64,000 bases of DNA, taken from contig JAALGZ010000084.1 in NCBI GenBank assembly GCA_015227615.1, forward strand, positions 1 through 64,000, given 5' to 3'. The position numbers and the translations under genes were made by a program. This stretch comes from Labyrinthula sp. Ha (lineage: Eukaryota; Sar; Bigyra; Labyrinthulida; Labyrinthulaceae). The notes beneath the pieces were generated by a model that saw nothing but the letters and a program-made list of their open reading frames with translations, was not told where the DNA came from and did not search any database. Numbering within the stretch: position 1 is the stretch's first letter; every line of letters begins with the position of its first letter. Below, in pieces: positions 33,327 through 45,806 of the stretch.

Positions 33327-34980
33327 AATTATTTTTTCCTCTCTGTATAGTTTTAATCTATGGTTATTTTCAGATTATGCTAAGCCCTGAGCTGAAGTCC
33401 ATTTCAAGTGTTTACCAGAAATAATATTGTGCTTTTTGTGCTTAACAATTGACGCCACAAACCTACTCTTATGGATAAGTGTTTATTTTGCCTGGGATTA
33501 GACTCTCTGTTGAAAATGCGTCTGATTGGGATTGTATCTTCTTTATTTTGACTAAGAGTGTATCATAACAGTATTGCGGTAGTTCATATATTTTTTGTGT
33601 AGAATCCCTAAAAAAAAAATAATATGATATCAAATTGGTGTTGAATACTGGTATGAATAGGTCTTACAGATAACTAAGCTCCAGAGTTCTTTGATACACT
33701 GCTATGTCACTAAACTCTGGTCAAGAAACCAGCAGAGCATCAGTTCAGAAATTCCAAATGAAAATGAAGTTATGCCTTATTTTCATTTACTAGTTAAGAG
33801 AAAAGGCTATTTCATGTTAATGTAGGTACTCCTTTAGGTCGATGTCATTCAGAGTTACCTGATATGCATACCATAGAGAAAGTTTTGGCTCAAATTTTGT
33901 GTAAGTATAAGCTCAATAAAATTAGACTAGTCGTGTTATAGACCATTTTGTTGAATTTTCTCTTCTTCCTGTAGCCAGCTCGATATGTTGATAAGATTAT
34001 GAAAGGAAATGATTTACTGTGAAGACAAGCTAAGCGTAATTATTAATTCTTGACAAAATGATTTGACATCTTGTAAAATTAAAAATTATACCAAGTAAGG
34101 TACCTATTCAGGGTACAAGGAATTTTGGAGCAGCATTAACACATATGTGCCAACTCCTATCAAGGTAAAATATAGCTCAAACCCATCAGCAGCACAATAG
34201 TAGACCCTGGGGTTGGATAGTACACAACTATTAAGAGCTCCTATTAGGTGGCATTAAGTAGTTGGAGACTCACATATGAAATTAACCTTTAAATCATACA
34301 TTAGTAAGTGTCTCGGTTGTAATTCGAAATATGTCTTTAGTACTACTGGTTTAATTCTGCAGTTAATGTTAGAGCCCACAAAGTAGAGCGATAAACCATC
34401 AATTCTTTCTCGTTTTCATCGCTCCAAAAAAACCTTATCATATTACTTACTTCATGTGGCATAACCCGAAGTTTATGTTAAATTATATTTTGTTTCCCTT
34501 ACTTTGCTGTAAAAACACCTTATTGCATCTGCATACAATATTATTTAGCAAAAGAATTCTTATTTAGATGCGCAAAGGTAATCCACCAGGATTGTCAAGA
34601 TACTTTCAATTTAATTTTCTTAAATATTAAAGAAAGCAAGTTAATTGAGTAAAACAAACACCCTTACTTTTGTTATGTATTTGCTCTTATTTTCAACTTA
34701 GAATTTGCAACAATGAATTACACTATCTATATACACACACCAAACTTGGAGTCGGAGAATATTCTTTGATAATTTATCTACAAATTCCTGCTTTTATTTT
34801 TCATAACGACAATCATAAATTTTGACAAAACCATTTTGTTTGTTGATTGATCATCATTTGATTGTCAGAATAATATTAAAATCATTTGATAAGAAACAAA
34901 ACCCCGATTCCCTTAAAGATGTTCAGAATCAATATAATTATCAAGTAATGATTCATATATTTAATCATAACCGATGCTTA
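33327..34980. other. Gene-free stretch downstream of ProRS
   Basis: Nothing coding is supported. The first 200 bases are presumably the 3' UTR. The remainder is AT-rich without repeats I can match elsewhere in the window. Confidence 0.45.
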
Positions 34981-34994
34981 CATCTAGCTATCTT

Positions 34995-35420
34995 TCAAGG
35001 AAAGTAACAACAGCAACCATACCTTGGAAACCCATACCACCTAAAATCACGCCAAGTACAATGACCAACTTAGCAGCAGGTAACATGCCGGGGCGAACTT
35101 GGCACCAGATAACACAATGCCTCCATCTCCAACTTTTTTATTCAATAACACTTTAGATGTTCTGGAACCGAAACCTGCTATGACTTGCTAGTATATATCA
35201 CTACCACCTTCTTTATTTATGACAAGACTTATTACCAGATTTTTGCCTGATCAAACCCCATCTTTCTGCTAAGAATCTGTACAAATCTCGCCTTTAATGA
35301 TGGATTCGTGTGTAGTACTTGTTTTCTAAAAGAATCACAAGGATCGATTAGTGAAAAGATTGCCAAATTTAGCTTTTCCTTGCTTCTTGCTGTTATGTTT
35401 TTGTTTAATGCAACTTGGCT
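34995..35420 (-). pseudogene. Broken coding-like region, unknown family, with a hydrophobic C-terminus
   Basis: On the minus strand several adjacent pieces read as protein in different frames: around 35410-35235 (FSLIDPCDSFRKQVL, then LKARFVQILSRKMGFDQAK), 35190-35085 (VIAGFGSRTSKVLLNKK, then VGDGGIVLSGAKFAP) and 35087-34995 (PAAKLVIVLGVILGGMGFQG, a probable membrane span). Codon usage is protein-like, unlike the flanking AT-rich DNA. The pieces are not joined by GT...AG introns that keep the frame, so I call it a decayed gene. I do not recognise the family; it could be a host gene remnant or part of a mobile element. Confidence 0.4.
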
Positions 35421-35619
35421 TTGCGTATATCAACACACTCGGCTTCTTTGGAGTTATAGAAGTGTTGAGAAGTAATATTGTTCTATCATCTATTTTTTTA
35501 TTCCTCGAAACTATGCACGACGTAGATTCTAGGAAGAACATAACTTAACTGCCAAAATTGATTTGAGGTAGATGATAAGCAACGTTTTAAGAAGAAAGTT
35601 GGGGTGATGAGCACTAAAG

Positions 35620-38600
35620 TACGTTCTTTTACTATAGAGGCACCAACAGATCTGCTTAGTGGAGATTTGCTACCTCATGAACTGTAAGAAAGACGTTCGA
35701 ATACTGGCCATATCAGTCGTGCTTAATAGTTATATTAGAAGTAGCAGGTTAAGTAGTTATGTCGCCAATAGCTATTCTTGGCAAGTATCGTACTCTTGAA
35801 TTACATTACCCAACATTAACTAATGATTTCATGGCGTTAATTTGGTTACTTTGATTTCTTTACATGTTAAAACAAACTGCTTGAGATAAAGGTAATTAAT
35901 GAGATTCATTAACAGTATATGTGGTGGAAGCGATACCTCAAACGCTTCAAAAGAAAGCATATTAGTTCTTTTCTTTAATCCAACTACCCTCAACTAAATA
36001 GTTGACCAATCAAATTCATAAATTAGGAACACATCCTAACCTAAAATCCAATAAATAACCAAGTGAATTCGATTATATTCAAGCTAAGAGCTTGATTCTA
36101 GTTGTCCTTCTAGGAATCGTTTATGCTTTCGCAAAGTCGTATCTTTCAGCAATAAGACTGCACCATACAAGAAACCTCTAGATGGTGTGTTTATTTGTGC
36201 TTACTTGGTGTAGAGCATTAAACAAGAATTGGCTGTTAAAGAGAAATAATTACACAACATAAGTGATGTTAGTAACTGACTAACTTTTCTCCTTGGCTGC
36301 TATATCTATGAAAGGTGTGGATCAGTTCGCTGGACTTATTCTTGTGCCACACAATGACATGGAAACCCTTTAAAGCTGTTCATGGATGCTTTTGGTACTC
36401 TGTTGATTAGATTTTGCCAAGTTGAATTCTGGATTAATAACTGAAAGTTTGCTTATTTGTGTTGGTAATTTGAAGTGATACACTGTTGGTTCTTACATAT
36501 ATTTTGCTCTTTATGCATATAACAAGCTATATGGGAAAAGATCTTTTCTTGGCATTAGCGTAAGCCCAAACGAGAAGTACGCGAAATAAGGTTTCTCCTT
36601 GCTATTTTGACTCGTAATAGGTACATCTACCAGTTGACGTAGAGCTAGCGTAGTCCAAGCGATTGAAGATGCCTACACTTAGTACAAACCAAATGGAAAG
36701 AAGCTTGTATTGCTTTTCTTGTACTATTGCACACTATTCAGATACAGTGAAAGAGACCATTGTCAATCTCATTGTCTGATATTTACTGAACTTCTTAAGT
36801 ATTAAATGGAGTATTTGTGTAACAGCTAGTTCAATAACTACTGTTAAGTTCTCTTTGACAACTGAATGTAAAAGCTCCGTAGCCAATCTAATGCGGAAGC
36901 GGGTCGTCCAGTCTCTTTAACTGTGTAATAGTCTTCTAAGCCCTTTGTCACCCCTATTATATGTTCTTTCTAAACTTATTGTCCTCTTGAGACCCTTCTT
37001 ATTCTTGATCGACATCAATGAACTTCTATGAATTTTTCGTCTTTTGGTATTAATCGTCCTTAACCAAACACCCAAATACCTGACATATATGGAAGTTTCA
37101 TTTGTTGCGTCACTAGTACTATAACTGCTGACTAACTCTGATAGTACTATCTGTATTATTTTTCACATAACCATGAAGGTGGTTATAAACAGGCCAGTAG
37201 AGCTGCTAGATGTTAAGTAACTTTTTCTGTAAGGAATTAGGCGTATTGAAGGCAGCTTCCTATTTTGCATGTATGTTTAAAAGGGAAGAAAGAACGTAGA
37301 GCGCAGTACTTTTCAGCTTACAGAATCGAAGGCAATTGGTCTTAAGAGTAGCACTTTATATTGGTTGAGGTAGAGTAAGGTCACCCAACTCTAAATAACG
37401 TCATGGGATAGATCGTTTGCCATATGCTCGTCATTCAACTCGGAAATAACAAAAAATCGGCGAATTTTTTGAAGAGTTCTACATTTGAGTAAATTTGTTT
37501 TGAACAAACGGGTATTTATAAACATCTTGAATAGGTATTGGTAACGAATTTTTTTGATTGGTAGAGCGTACAGATCTTTTCCTATGATTGCTCCTACAAA
37601 AGAGTTGGAAATATATTACCGGTAGTATTTAATAATTGCATTACAGAACTCCAGCCATGTAGAAGTACCTAGACGTCAACTATATTGATTGTTAACTATG
37701 TATACCGAATTCTTTACCGTTAAACAACATAAGGAACACATACAAAGATTCATGTGCCATGGAATTTATGATGTTGGCTGTCGGAATAGGGTATCACACT
37801 AGTGTTTTATCTCAAGTCTATGTGGACATTAATTACATATGAGTTAAATTTTCATTAAGACCACGCTGAAAATTTTAAAGAGCCTTTACAAAGTTTATTT
37901 CCTTACATGGGGATGTCACCCATAGTCTAGGTAGGGAGCGCTCATGAGATGCAGGTTTATGGCAAGCGATGACTCGAATTACTTGCAGAAACTAAATAAG
38001 GCTTAGTTATGAAACGAAAGACTTCAAATTTGTAAGCACTCTAGAGTAAATGTCCCGTTAAATTGTTTTTCTTGACAAGACCTGGATTTTCTGCGTCGCG
38101 CAAGCTTCATTAGCGATAGTTCACAAGAAGTTCTTTTTTGCCAACTGATTAGGTTTCACCTTTACTAGCATCAGAGGAAACAAAGCGCATCCTCTCTGTT
38201 TCCAAAAAATAGCAGATTATGGGATATTTCTATGGTTTTTCTTTCGTTTTTATAGTTGAAAAGAAGAATAAGTAGAACATTGAACGGAGATACAGAATGT
38301 TTTAGTATGTGAGCTACTTCTTATATTGAAGACACTGGAGAAGCAGGAGTAGATTAATTCTTTGAACTCATTTTTATCTACTAAATGTTTTTATTCTCTT
38401 TTTTTTTTATTTAACTCGACCAATAGCTTTTAGTAATATCATATAAGAACCATGAAATATATTTCATGAGTATCATATTAAATTATCATAACACAATTTT
38501 CTTACATATGTTATGACATAATGGAAAAAGATTCCCATTCTTCTAACGTTAGATGCTTAACATTACTGCTCCTAGCTTTAACGGACTTTATCCATTTTTC

Positions 38601-38746
38601 ATTAAGCATAACACCGATTGCGAATTCAAAGGATAAACTGAACCATTGGTGAAGGAGTTACTTTAACACCTAATTGGAACAAGGAAAAGATTCGATAGGA
38701 AATTTCAATAGCTGAGAAAACCTGAGAACAACAGAAAAAACAAAGG
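35620..38746. other. Gene-poor stretch with decayed coding fragments
   Basis: No intact gene. At about 36310-36590 (plus) a broken frame begins with ISMKGVDQFAGLI and continues to ALYAYNKLYG. The MxGVD motif is typical of piggyBac-type transposases, so this may be a piggyBac relic. On the minus strand 37610-36840 keeps a coding-like frame with stops (IAFDSVS, then YLGVWL), loosely reminiscent of a LINE reverse transcriptase. The last few hundred bases are T-rich and include the promoter of the Rho gene. Confidence 0.35.
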
Positions 38747-39644
38747 ATGGCTGATGATAAGAATAAACCATCATTAAAAATTGTTATAATAGGTATATGA
38801 AACATAAAATCTACCTTGTATCCTCGTTTTCTCACATTTTCTCAGTGTTGAGGAAGGGCGTTCCTGTTTCACCTGTGGCTCGCTGAAAAATCATGTTTTG
38901 ACCGCAGATGGAGATTCAAAAACTGCTTTTTTCTTCAATTAATTTAAATTTTTAGGCGATGGAGCTGTTGGAAAAGTATTTTGCTAAATTCCCCTTAAGT
39001 ATTTAGACCTCGTTGTTACTTGCATATTCTGACCCCGATCGCTTGGTTGAGTACATGGCCGAGTATACCCCAACTGGTAAACAAGAATGTTGAATTATCT
39101 CTATAGTTTTGGATAATTTCCTTACTGAAGTTGAATATAGGAAGAATTCTACTATAATGCTTGATGTTTGGGATACCGCTGGTATTTACATAGGATTTCT
39201 CTTATTTGAATAGGACAAGAGCAATACGTTCACATTAGGAGGTTGACATACCCTGGGACTGATGGTTGTTTTTATGCTTTGGTTGATCTTTTAGGGTTTA
39301 TCGTTTGCTATAGTTGCAAGTCAAAGAGTTCACTTGACAATATACGCAGTGTATGGTTGCCAGAGTCCCTCTCAGATGCAACAAGCCCAGATAAAGATGG
39401 AGTAACGAAAGAACCAGTATTTGTTATTGTTGGAACAAAGTCAGATCTTGTAAAGAGTGATGATCCACAATATATCAAACTTCAAGAAGATGCCAAAAGG
39501 ATTGTGGCAAACCAAAAGGGCCATGAAGCCTTAGTGTGCTCTGCGCTTGAAAACGATGGTGTTAGCGACGTTTTCAAGAATGTAATACAAGCCGCGTATA
39601 CCAATAAATATGGAGTTCCAAAGAAACCTTGTTGTCTACTTTAA
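38747..39644 (+). CDS. Rho/Rac-family small GTPase
   Basis: Six exons: 38747-38792, 38956-38975, 39007-39076, 39107-39181, 39214-39264 and 39295-39644; 203 residues. Introns are 163, 31, 30, 32 and 30 nt. The second exon is a 20-nt microexon that encodes most of the P-loop (GDGAVGK). G motifs: GDGAVGKT (P-loop), TVLDNF (switch I with the G2 Thr), WDTAGQEQY (G3), GTKSDL (G4) and CSAL (G5). The segment after GTKSDL is longer than in Ras and matches the Rho insert, and YPGTDGFIVCYS is Rho-like. The C-terminus KKPCCLL is a CaaX box ending in Leu, predicting geranylgeranylation and membrane attachment. Probable role: actin and polarity signalling. The presence of a Rho GTPase argues against apicomplexan affinity. 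Confidence 0.93.
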
Positions 39645-39831
39645 TATTTGCATGATTATTGGAGCAAATAGAAAACTTCTTAACCATATAAGTATCTTGT
39701 CTTTAGTCAAGAGAGTTGGTAAGCCAATCAGATTACTATACTCGAATAATCTACCAACCATAGTCCCGCTTAAATACAGCTCCTTTCAGCTTGGAAATAA
39801 ATAACTTTACACACAAATTGGCTTTAATGGG

Positions 39832-39870
39832 CTGGGCCAGGAGCTACATCAATTCGGCCATATGGCCCAG
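39832..39870. repeat. Inverted repeat and 12-bp palindrome upstream of TRM112
   Basis: CTGGGCCA (39832-39839) and its reverse complement TGGCCCAG (39863-39870) flank 23 bases. The right arm overlaps the perfect palindrome GGCCATATGGCC (39856-39867). It lies about 30 bp before the TRM112 ATG, in unusually GC-rich DNA for this spacing. It may be a transcription factor site or an RNA hairpin in the 5' UTR. Confidence 0.6.
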
Positions 39871-39901
39871 AGTAAAAAGTGGTTGAGAAGAATTTAAAGA
39901 T

Positions 39902-40294
39902 ATGCGGTTGATAACTCATAATATGCTGGTGTGTAACAAGAAAGGAGTAAAAAATGGGTATCCTCTGAAAATTGAGATTGAAGAACTTGTAGAAGAGCCT
40001 ACAGATTACACTCCGGAATTCGTTAAAGCTATGCTAGCTAAGGTGGACTATGCGGTTTTCTATGGAGCGGTGAAGCAAGTCAAGGAAGAATTGCTAACAA
40101 CTCTCCCTAGTCCTGAGTTAATGAGAGAAAATAATGCTACAGAAACTCTGACGGAGGAACAACTTTCAAATATTCATAAGTGTTTAATGGAACTTAGTGT
40201 GAAGGAAGGTGCACTTGTCTGTCCTGAGAGTGGTAGAAAGTTTCCTATAAGCAATGGAATACCAAATATGTTACTTAATGAGGATGAAGTTTAA
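39902..40294 (+). CDS. TRM112: TRM112, activator subunit of methyltransferases
   Basis: A single exon, 130 residues, the usual size of the family. The N-terminus MRLITHNMLVCNKKGV and the C-terminus CPESGRKFPISNGIPNMLL are diagnostic of TRM112. Cys11 is present, but of the later zinc-ligand positions only one Cys (in VCPESG) is seen, as in TRM112 proteins that have lost the zinc site. TRM112 stabilises and activates methyltransferases acting on tRNA (Trm9, Trm11), rRNA (Bud23) and release factor (Mtq2) in the cytosol and nucleus. It follows the Rho gene on the same strand after 257 bases and has its own promoter region with a palindrome. Confidence 0.95.
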   Translation: MRLITHNMLVCNKKGVKNGYPLKIEIEELVEEPTDYTPEFVKAMLAKVDYAVFYGAVKQVKEELLTTLPSPELMRENNATETLTEEQLSNIHKCLMELSVKEGALVCPESGRKFPISNGIPNMLLNEDEV

Positions 40295-43200
40295 CTCGGA
40301 AATTTTATATTATCTGAGCTTATCCTCTAGGTTGAAATTTTGCTCATTGTTTGATTAAAAAAACTCAGGAGTGTCTAGTCTTGCTTGGGGTTTACATAGA
40401 ACTTAACACTTGGATTTTGTTAATAGGGCATTACCACGGTAATTACGTTCGTTCTAAACTCATCTTCTAAGTCGTGTTTGCATAAGTCTGACTCTATATG
40501 TAACCAGCTAAGGCCTGTTTTTCTTTGAAATACTGAAAGACGGGAAAGCTAAAAAGAAAACCTTTGCTGGATTAGTCCTGCCCGAGATTGCGAACAGAGT
40601 CAGTACTGCTCACGGACAAAGTGCTTGATAGGGTGATCATAGCTAATAACCAGAAATTAATAGAAAAAAAAATTACTAGTTTTCAGGTAGGATATATAGT
40701 TAATGTGACTCTAGTTTTATTTTATTTTCTTAGAAAATAATAATGACGACAGTAATTATGTTGAACAGATATAGCTATTGGACAAGATTTTTTCTTGAAC
40801 GAACAGGGTTTTAAGTTACTAAAGTATCCTGCTTTTAATCTCCAAGAGTCCCCAAAAGTACTTGAAATTGATTACCTATTAGTCCAAATTGCTCAAGCGG
40901 TTATCTCCCGCATTTCTTGACAATATTGACTGTAGCTGCCAAATCCAAACCACTTATGGAAACCAAATTTCAAAGAACAAGTTTGTACCCCTAAAAATAA
41001 ACTTCAAAACAGAACATATTATTTCAAAAAGATATTCATTTGATATGTATCAGACAGCAGTTGCTCAATGTGTTAATGCAAAATTAAGTAAGATACTGTA
41101 TTCTTACCATTTCTCTTCCAATCTTCAAGAGTTGATTGTCCAATAACCCTCAGCTCTACATATTTCAGTCTGCTCCCATTGGTTGACATATTCATTGGCG
41201 ACATTAACCTTTCCCAACATAAATCATGCTGATATATTTTCTGAATCAAGACTCTGAATGCTTTAACTCTTTATTATTATTAAAAACTCTTTTCCAAAAT
41301 ACACTTTCTATCGCATCAGACACAGAGAAAAAGGTGAAAGATTTGTCACCTTTCTGAGACCGTGTCAAAAAAAAATCTTTCATATTTACTCCAGGTTACT
41401 ACAAAGACAAGACATTTAAGTACAAATGTAAACTAGAGTATTTTTTCTGTTTGTTTCATTATCGTCAAAGTCACGTGTCTCACAAATTTCCATCCCAACA
41501 GCCATAACGTCATAAAATATACCTTGTTTATTAGTTGTGGGCAGTTATATCTATCCCATCAGTTTAAGAACCAAGATATCGCAAATTCTCTCATTTTGGG
41601 GTCCTACGTACTTTCCATGCAGCCATCATGTAGCTGTCCACCTATGTAGCCTAGGATGCTATTCAACCGAAATGCAATATAGATTGTAACAGGCCGTTGA
41701 CATATATTGAGTAAAAACTTGCGGCTAGTACTTTAAGTTAAGATCTAAGCTTGAGACAAGAAAGAAGACTTTGATCAATCTACCTGGATTACGTGACAAA
41801 GCTCAATGGTTTTAGCATGTTAATGTTAATCAAATTGAACGACTCATATATAGCTAGAAGATACCAATTAATATTGTCTTGATAAAGTAACTTTAAAGTG
41901 CAGTAGTTCTCACTAAAAATGAATAGTTTGTATGAACATACATTTAGTCTTGATGTTACTCTCTTCAAATGTTATAGGGCGCTTGCTATAATAACTCTAA
42001 TTCTTGGATTCTACTGTTGAATGAATCCGGTAATTCAGCGTCATGAAAATAAATACAACTATTCCCAAGTATACAAGTATATACTAAAAAATTTCCAATA
42101 TTTTATACATTTCCTTAGATTGACAGAAGTTTAATTCTGGCCCTAAGTACTAATGAAACACTGTGGACGAATTTCAGGATCTAAAGTACTTAATGATCTA
42201 GTCTTGTTCCTTATTTAATTCTAGCAAGAGTGAGCGTTTTCTTGGCCTACTAAAACAATGAACAACTGGTGTGTACATCACAAAAGTATTCCAGCCTATA
42301 GTTACTGTTTTGAACTTAAGTAAAAAATGAACTACAGCACTATATAAAGCAATAAACATTAAATTGAGCAAGAACTCTCTCTTTCATGAACTGGGCGGTA
42401 TTAAGTCCTACCAACATAACCAATAAATTCGAAGTTTTTACCTGAATGCTAAAATAAGGAAAAAAATAGAATTTGTTACAATTTTGACAAACTCTTATTC
42501 TTAACTAATAGGAAGTCTGCGTAAAACCCTTCTATTATCCACAACACTGATGAATCTGTGGTATTAATACATAGACAATATATGGAATTTTATGTCACGC
42601 TTTATTAAGCTAACTCTTTTCCTTGCAGCCCCGTAATAATATAAGAATAGGTTGCAGTTATTATATATATATTGAAAATTGACAGCTTTCTAGGTACTAG
42701 GTCAAATCTTTTTTGCAGCTTCTGTGAAGTGTCTCAGACTTCTCCCACATAGTTTCTTAAATGAACTTTCTTAGTTAGCAAAAGCTTCATCTTCAGCCAT
42801 GTATTATTGAAACCACCTTTTAATACTTTCTAAAGCTATTTAGACTAGCTTAGGATAAAATGCAATAAGTTGTCTCAGTTCTTAACCAACTTTCGAAAAA
42901 ATGTTTATTTAAATTTCATTAATTTTGGTTCAATAGTTTCTGTTTAACAATTCTAAGCCTTTCATTATATTGGCTTAGTTTGGAGTAACTAGTTGTCTGA
43001 CATCTTTGTTGAAACATATATTACTTAAGCCTCGATTGATATATTTGTTAACTATGGTGTTTTCTCTTTACGATTTTCACTGGATTTTCTAGATAATGTA
43101 GTATTGTGTTCTTGCAATTATAGCGATACCCAATGCGTCTAATCACTCAGCTTCCCACCATGGCTACCCAGCCTTTATAGTCTCTTTAAATTTAATTTAT

Positions 43201-44594
43201 TAATTCTACCTTTTACTAGTTACTACACAAGCTTGGGGATGTGTCACAGGATCATTTTATTAAACTTGATAGGTTTAGTTCGGGTAATTGACCATCCTCA
43301 ATGTAGGGGAACTAAAGTGAGTAACCATACATTTTCCTATTCTCAGGTTGACCCCAATCAAAAATTAACTCTTATTCTTGGTTAAAAATGTTAAATTTCC
43401 TTGGATAGCATTTATGTTGTTCAAGTTTGCATGGAAACTCATCCGCAATGGCATGAAATTCTGGCCATGATACCGAAAACGTACCAAAAAGACTACAAGA
43501 GAGAATTTGGGACTATTAGAAAGCGGCTGAAGTCATAATGAGTTTTTTTAGCGTCTCAGATTCATCAACCAAACTATATTTCACTTTGAATTAATTCGGC
43601 GAATTAAGAGTGTGTCCATATGGACTGAAAATGTACCAAAGGGGGTACTCGCATGAGTGAAGAATTGGACATGAAAGCATAGGAAAGTAGCACTTCACAT
43701 TGCAAATATTTAATGTGTACAAGCAATGAACATATCTCCTGTCCTTGGGTTACCAATGTTATTCCTATTACTCATCTCTGCCCTCAAACTATGGTTTTTC
43801 TTCTTAACCCCATTCTACCTCCTGGCATCCATGAGTAGATATTTTAATCTATTATTAAAAGTTTCACAACTATTTTTCACTGTTGCATTAACATCTTTCT
43901 AGCAGATAATTCAATTAAAGTACTTTTCAACCTATGCTTTATTAATATATAATTATGATGACTTTGAAATAACCAAGCATGACTAAAGCTATATTCATGA
44001 GTGGTTCAGAGTTTCTTAAGCATTCCAAGATTCAACTAATCGATGCTTCTACTCCTTACGTGACTAAATTAGCTTATTAAGTCAACTGTTTTATCAGAGT
44101 AAGGCCCAAAGCATTCCAACTGATAATAGTAAAGATAAAGAGAAAACAATTAAACTTGGATTAATCAGAAAGTTTCACTCACGAAAATATCCAACTCAAT
44201 GAGTTGAGTTTTTTTAATAAGTTCGTTGTAATGAAGGCACCAAAGTAGATGTTGTCTAAAACTTAATTCTCTCCATCCTAAATGGAATTAACCAAAATAA
44301 TGAAGACTCTTGTTTCAATGTAACAGAAGTTGCAGGAGCACTATTTTATGTTCATTTTTTTTAAGTTTGAAGTTTAAGCGATTAATCTATTCGAAAAACT
44401 GTCTTTGAGTACTTTTCCCCCTTCTCCTGCAGATTTATTCACTCTATATAACCAAACAGTACTTCTTTTTAGACCTATTTATCAGATAGCAAACAAATTT
44501 CAAATTCACTTTCTATGCCTATTTTTAACATGAATAGAAGAAGTTGTGTTCCTCAAAGGATATATTCTACAGTATTGTTGAATAGAAAAAACTA
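40295..44594. other. Gene-free AT-rich stretch of about 4.3 kb
   Basis: No intact gene. At 40889-41146 an 85-codon frame (opening with TTG, not ATG) has protein-like composition but no certain family. The rest is low in coding signal. No repeat shared with other parts of the window was noticed. Confidence 0.4.
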
Positions 44595-45626
44595 TTATCT
44601 GTTTGCTCTATATAAAACTATATCTTCTATATGCTCTAAAGTATCAGCAGTTAAACTTCTATTCATCTCTAATTCAAGTGTCTTCCCAAGCCTTTTTCTG
44701 AATCCTCTAAGATATGGTAAGTGAATTAACTTTCTTCCCTCCTCAATTTTCAATACTGAAATTAACCTAGTAAGAAAATATTTATTCTGCATATAGTGTT
44801 TTAATCTATACCCAAACTATTGCCTTTCTGCAATAAGTTTGATACATTTTAACAAAGGATTACAAAATATTTTTAATTGCATATAAACAGAAACAAGAAA
44901 TGCATTTTCTTTAATAATATATATTAATTCAATAAGTCTTGGAGTAGGAATATCTGTATCATAGATACACAAGTTTTTTAGGTGACGAAGTTCATGCTTT
45001 AATTCTTTCCCTAAGCGAAAGTTCGGATCTGAAAGAAAATAAGAGAAGTCAAATTTTAGGTATCGGTAAGAAATTGATGTCTTATTTAGAGAAACAAAGT
45101 TATTAGAAAAGTGGGAAAGATCTAATGTTTCTTTGTAGGAACTTTTTAAGTTTTGTTACAATATTCTGAACTTTTTTAGGTGAACTATTTTCTTCTCAAG
45201 ATAAAGAATTGGCGCAACTTTTAACTTTGAAGAATAATAAGATATAAAAATTTTTGATAAATTTGAAGAAAAAACATTTTTTGCATCAAATGTAATTATT
45301 CCTGTATGCGAGTATTCTTGGAGAAAGTCCATGAAAACTTTTTTATCTTTCTTGCTCAGTTTTGGTAAGTCTTGTATAACAGAGAAAACTAAAAAGAAAT
45401 CACTTTTTAAAAATGAATGAACGAATTCTTGAATGCAAGAAATAAAAGTTTTGTAATTTTCAGCTGAAATGTGTTTCATAATCTCCAGTAAATCAACAAC
45501 TTCTTGCTCAATCTTCACCTTTGACTCACTTCCTTTCTCTACAGGTAACAAAGGCTTAAATAACACAGATATTCGCTTTAACGATAAAAGATTTTTGAAA
45601 TAAAGGAAAGATAATCGATTCTGCAT
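44595..45626 (-). pseudogene. Broken paralogue of the neighbouring orphan gene
   Basis: From the ATG at 45626 one minus-strand frame runs to 44595 with only two stops, a TAA near 45156 and a TAG near 44840, and no shift of frame. The conceptual product aligns along its whole length with the plus-strand gene at 45807-46880: FMDFLQEYSHTGIITF with VIKFLTEFSLYGLVVF, LRHLKNL..TPRLIELI with the LSATVLLL region, and ISVLKIEE with CSLLKIEQ. The first stop could be avoided by a 30-nt GT...AG intron (gttcag...aaaaag, about 45184-45155), but the second has no such escape. The TAG aligns with Gln in the other copy, but intact genes here end with TAG, so a reassigned code is not supported. Most likely a recently inactivated gene. 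Family unknown. Confidence 0.6.
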
Positions 45627-45806
45627 TCTAAAAACTTCTCGTTTACTTTTTCTCTATAGTTGGGATGTTTTATTTTACTTAATTTATGTTTATCTTACCG
45701 GTATATTGGCTATAACACCAGCTCATAATGGTAGAGTAAAAGTACCCTACTATTAACTACCGTTAGAGAAAAAAGTTTTAAAGTAAAAGATCCAATTGAA
45801 CATAGA

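Noticed and set aside
35351-35548. Plus-strand frame with a signal-peptide-like hydrophobic start
   Set aside because: It begins with GTG, has no ATG, and overlaps coding-like text on the other strand; probably a shadow.
36840-37610. Minus-strand coding-like stretch as a LINE reverse transcriptase
   Set aside because: Only short AFDSVS and YLGV strings fit, spacing is too small and no YxDD box is seen.
40889-41146. Frame with faint resemblance to a retroelement protease region
   Set aside because: No catalytic motif can be seen and it lacks an ATG; too weak to name a family.
44595-45626. Stop-codon reassignment (TAG as Gln) to read through the orphan paralogue
   Set aside because: Cystathionine beta-synthase and the axonemal protein end with TAG at their family's normal C-terminus, so a decayed gene is simpler.
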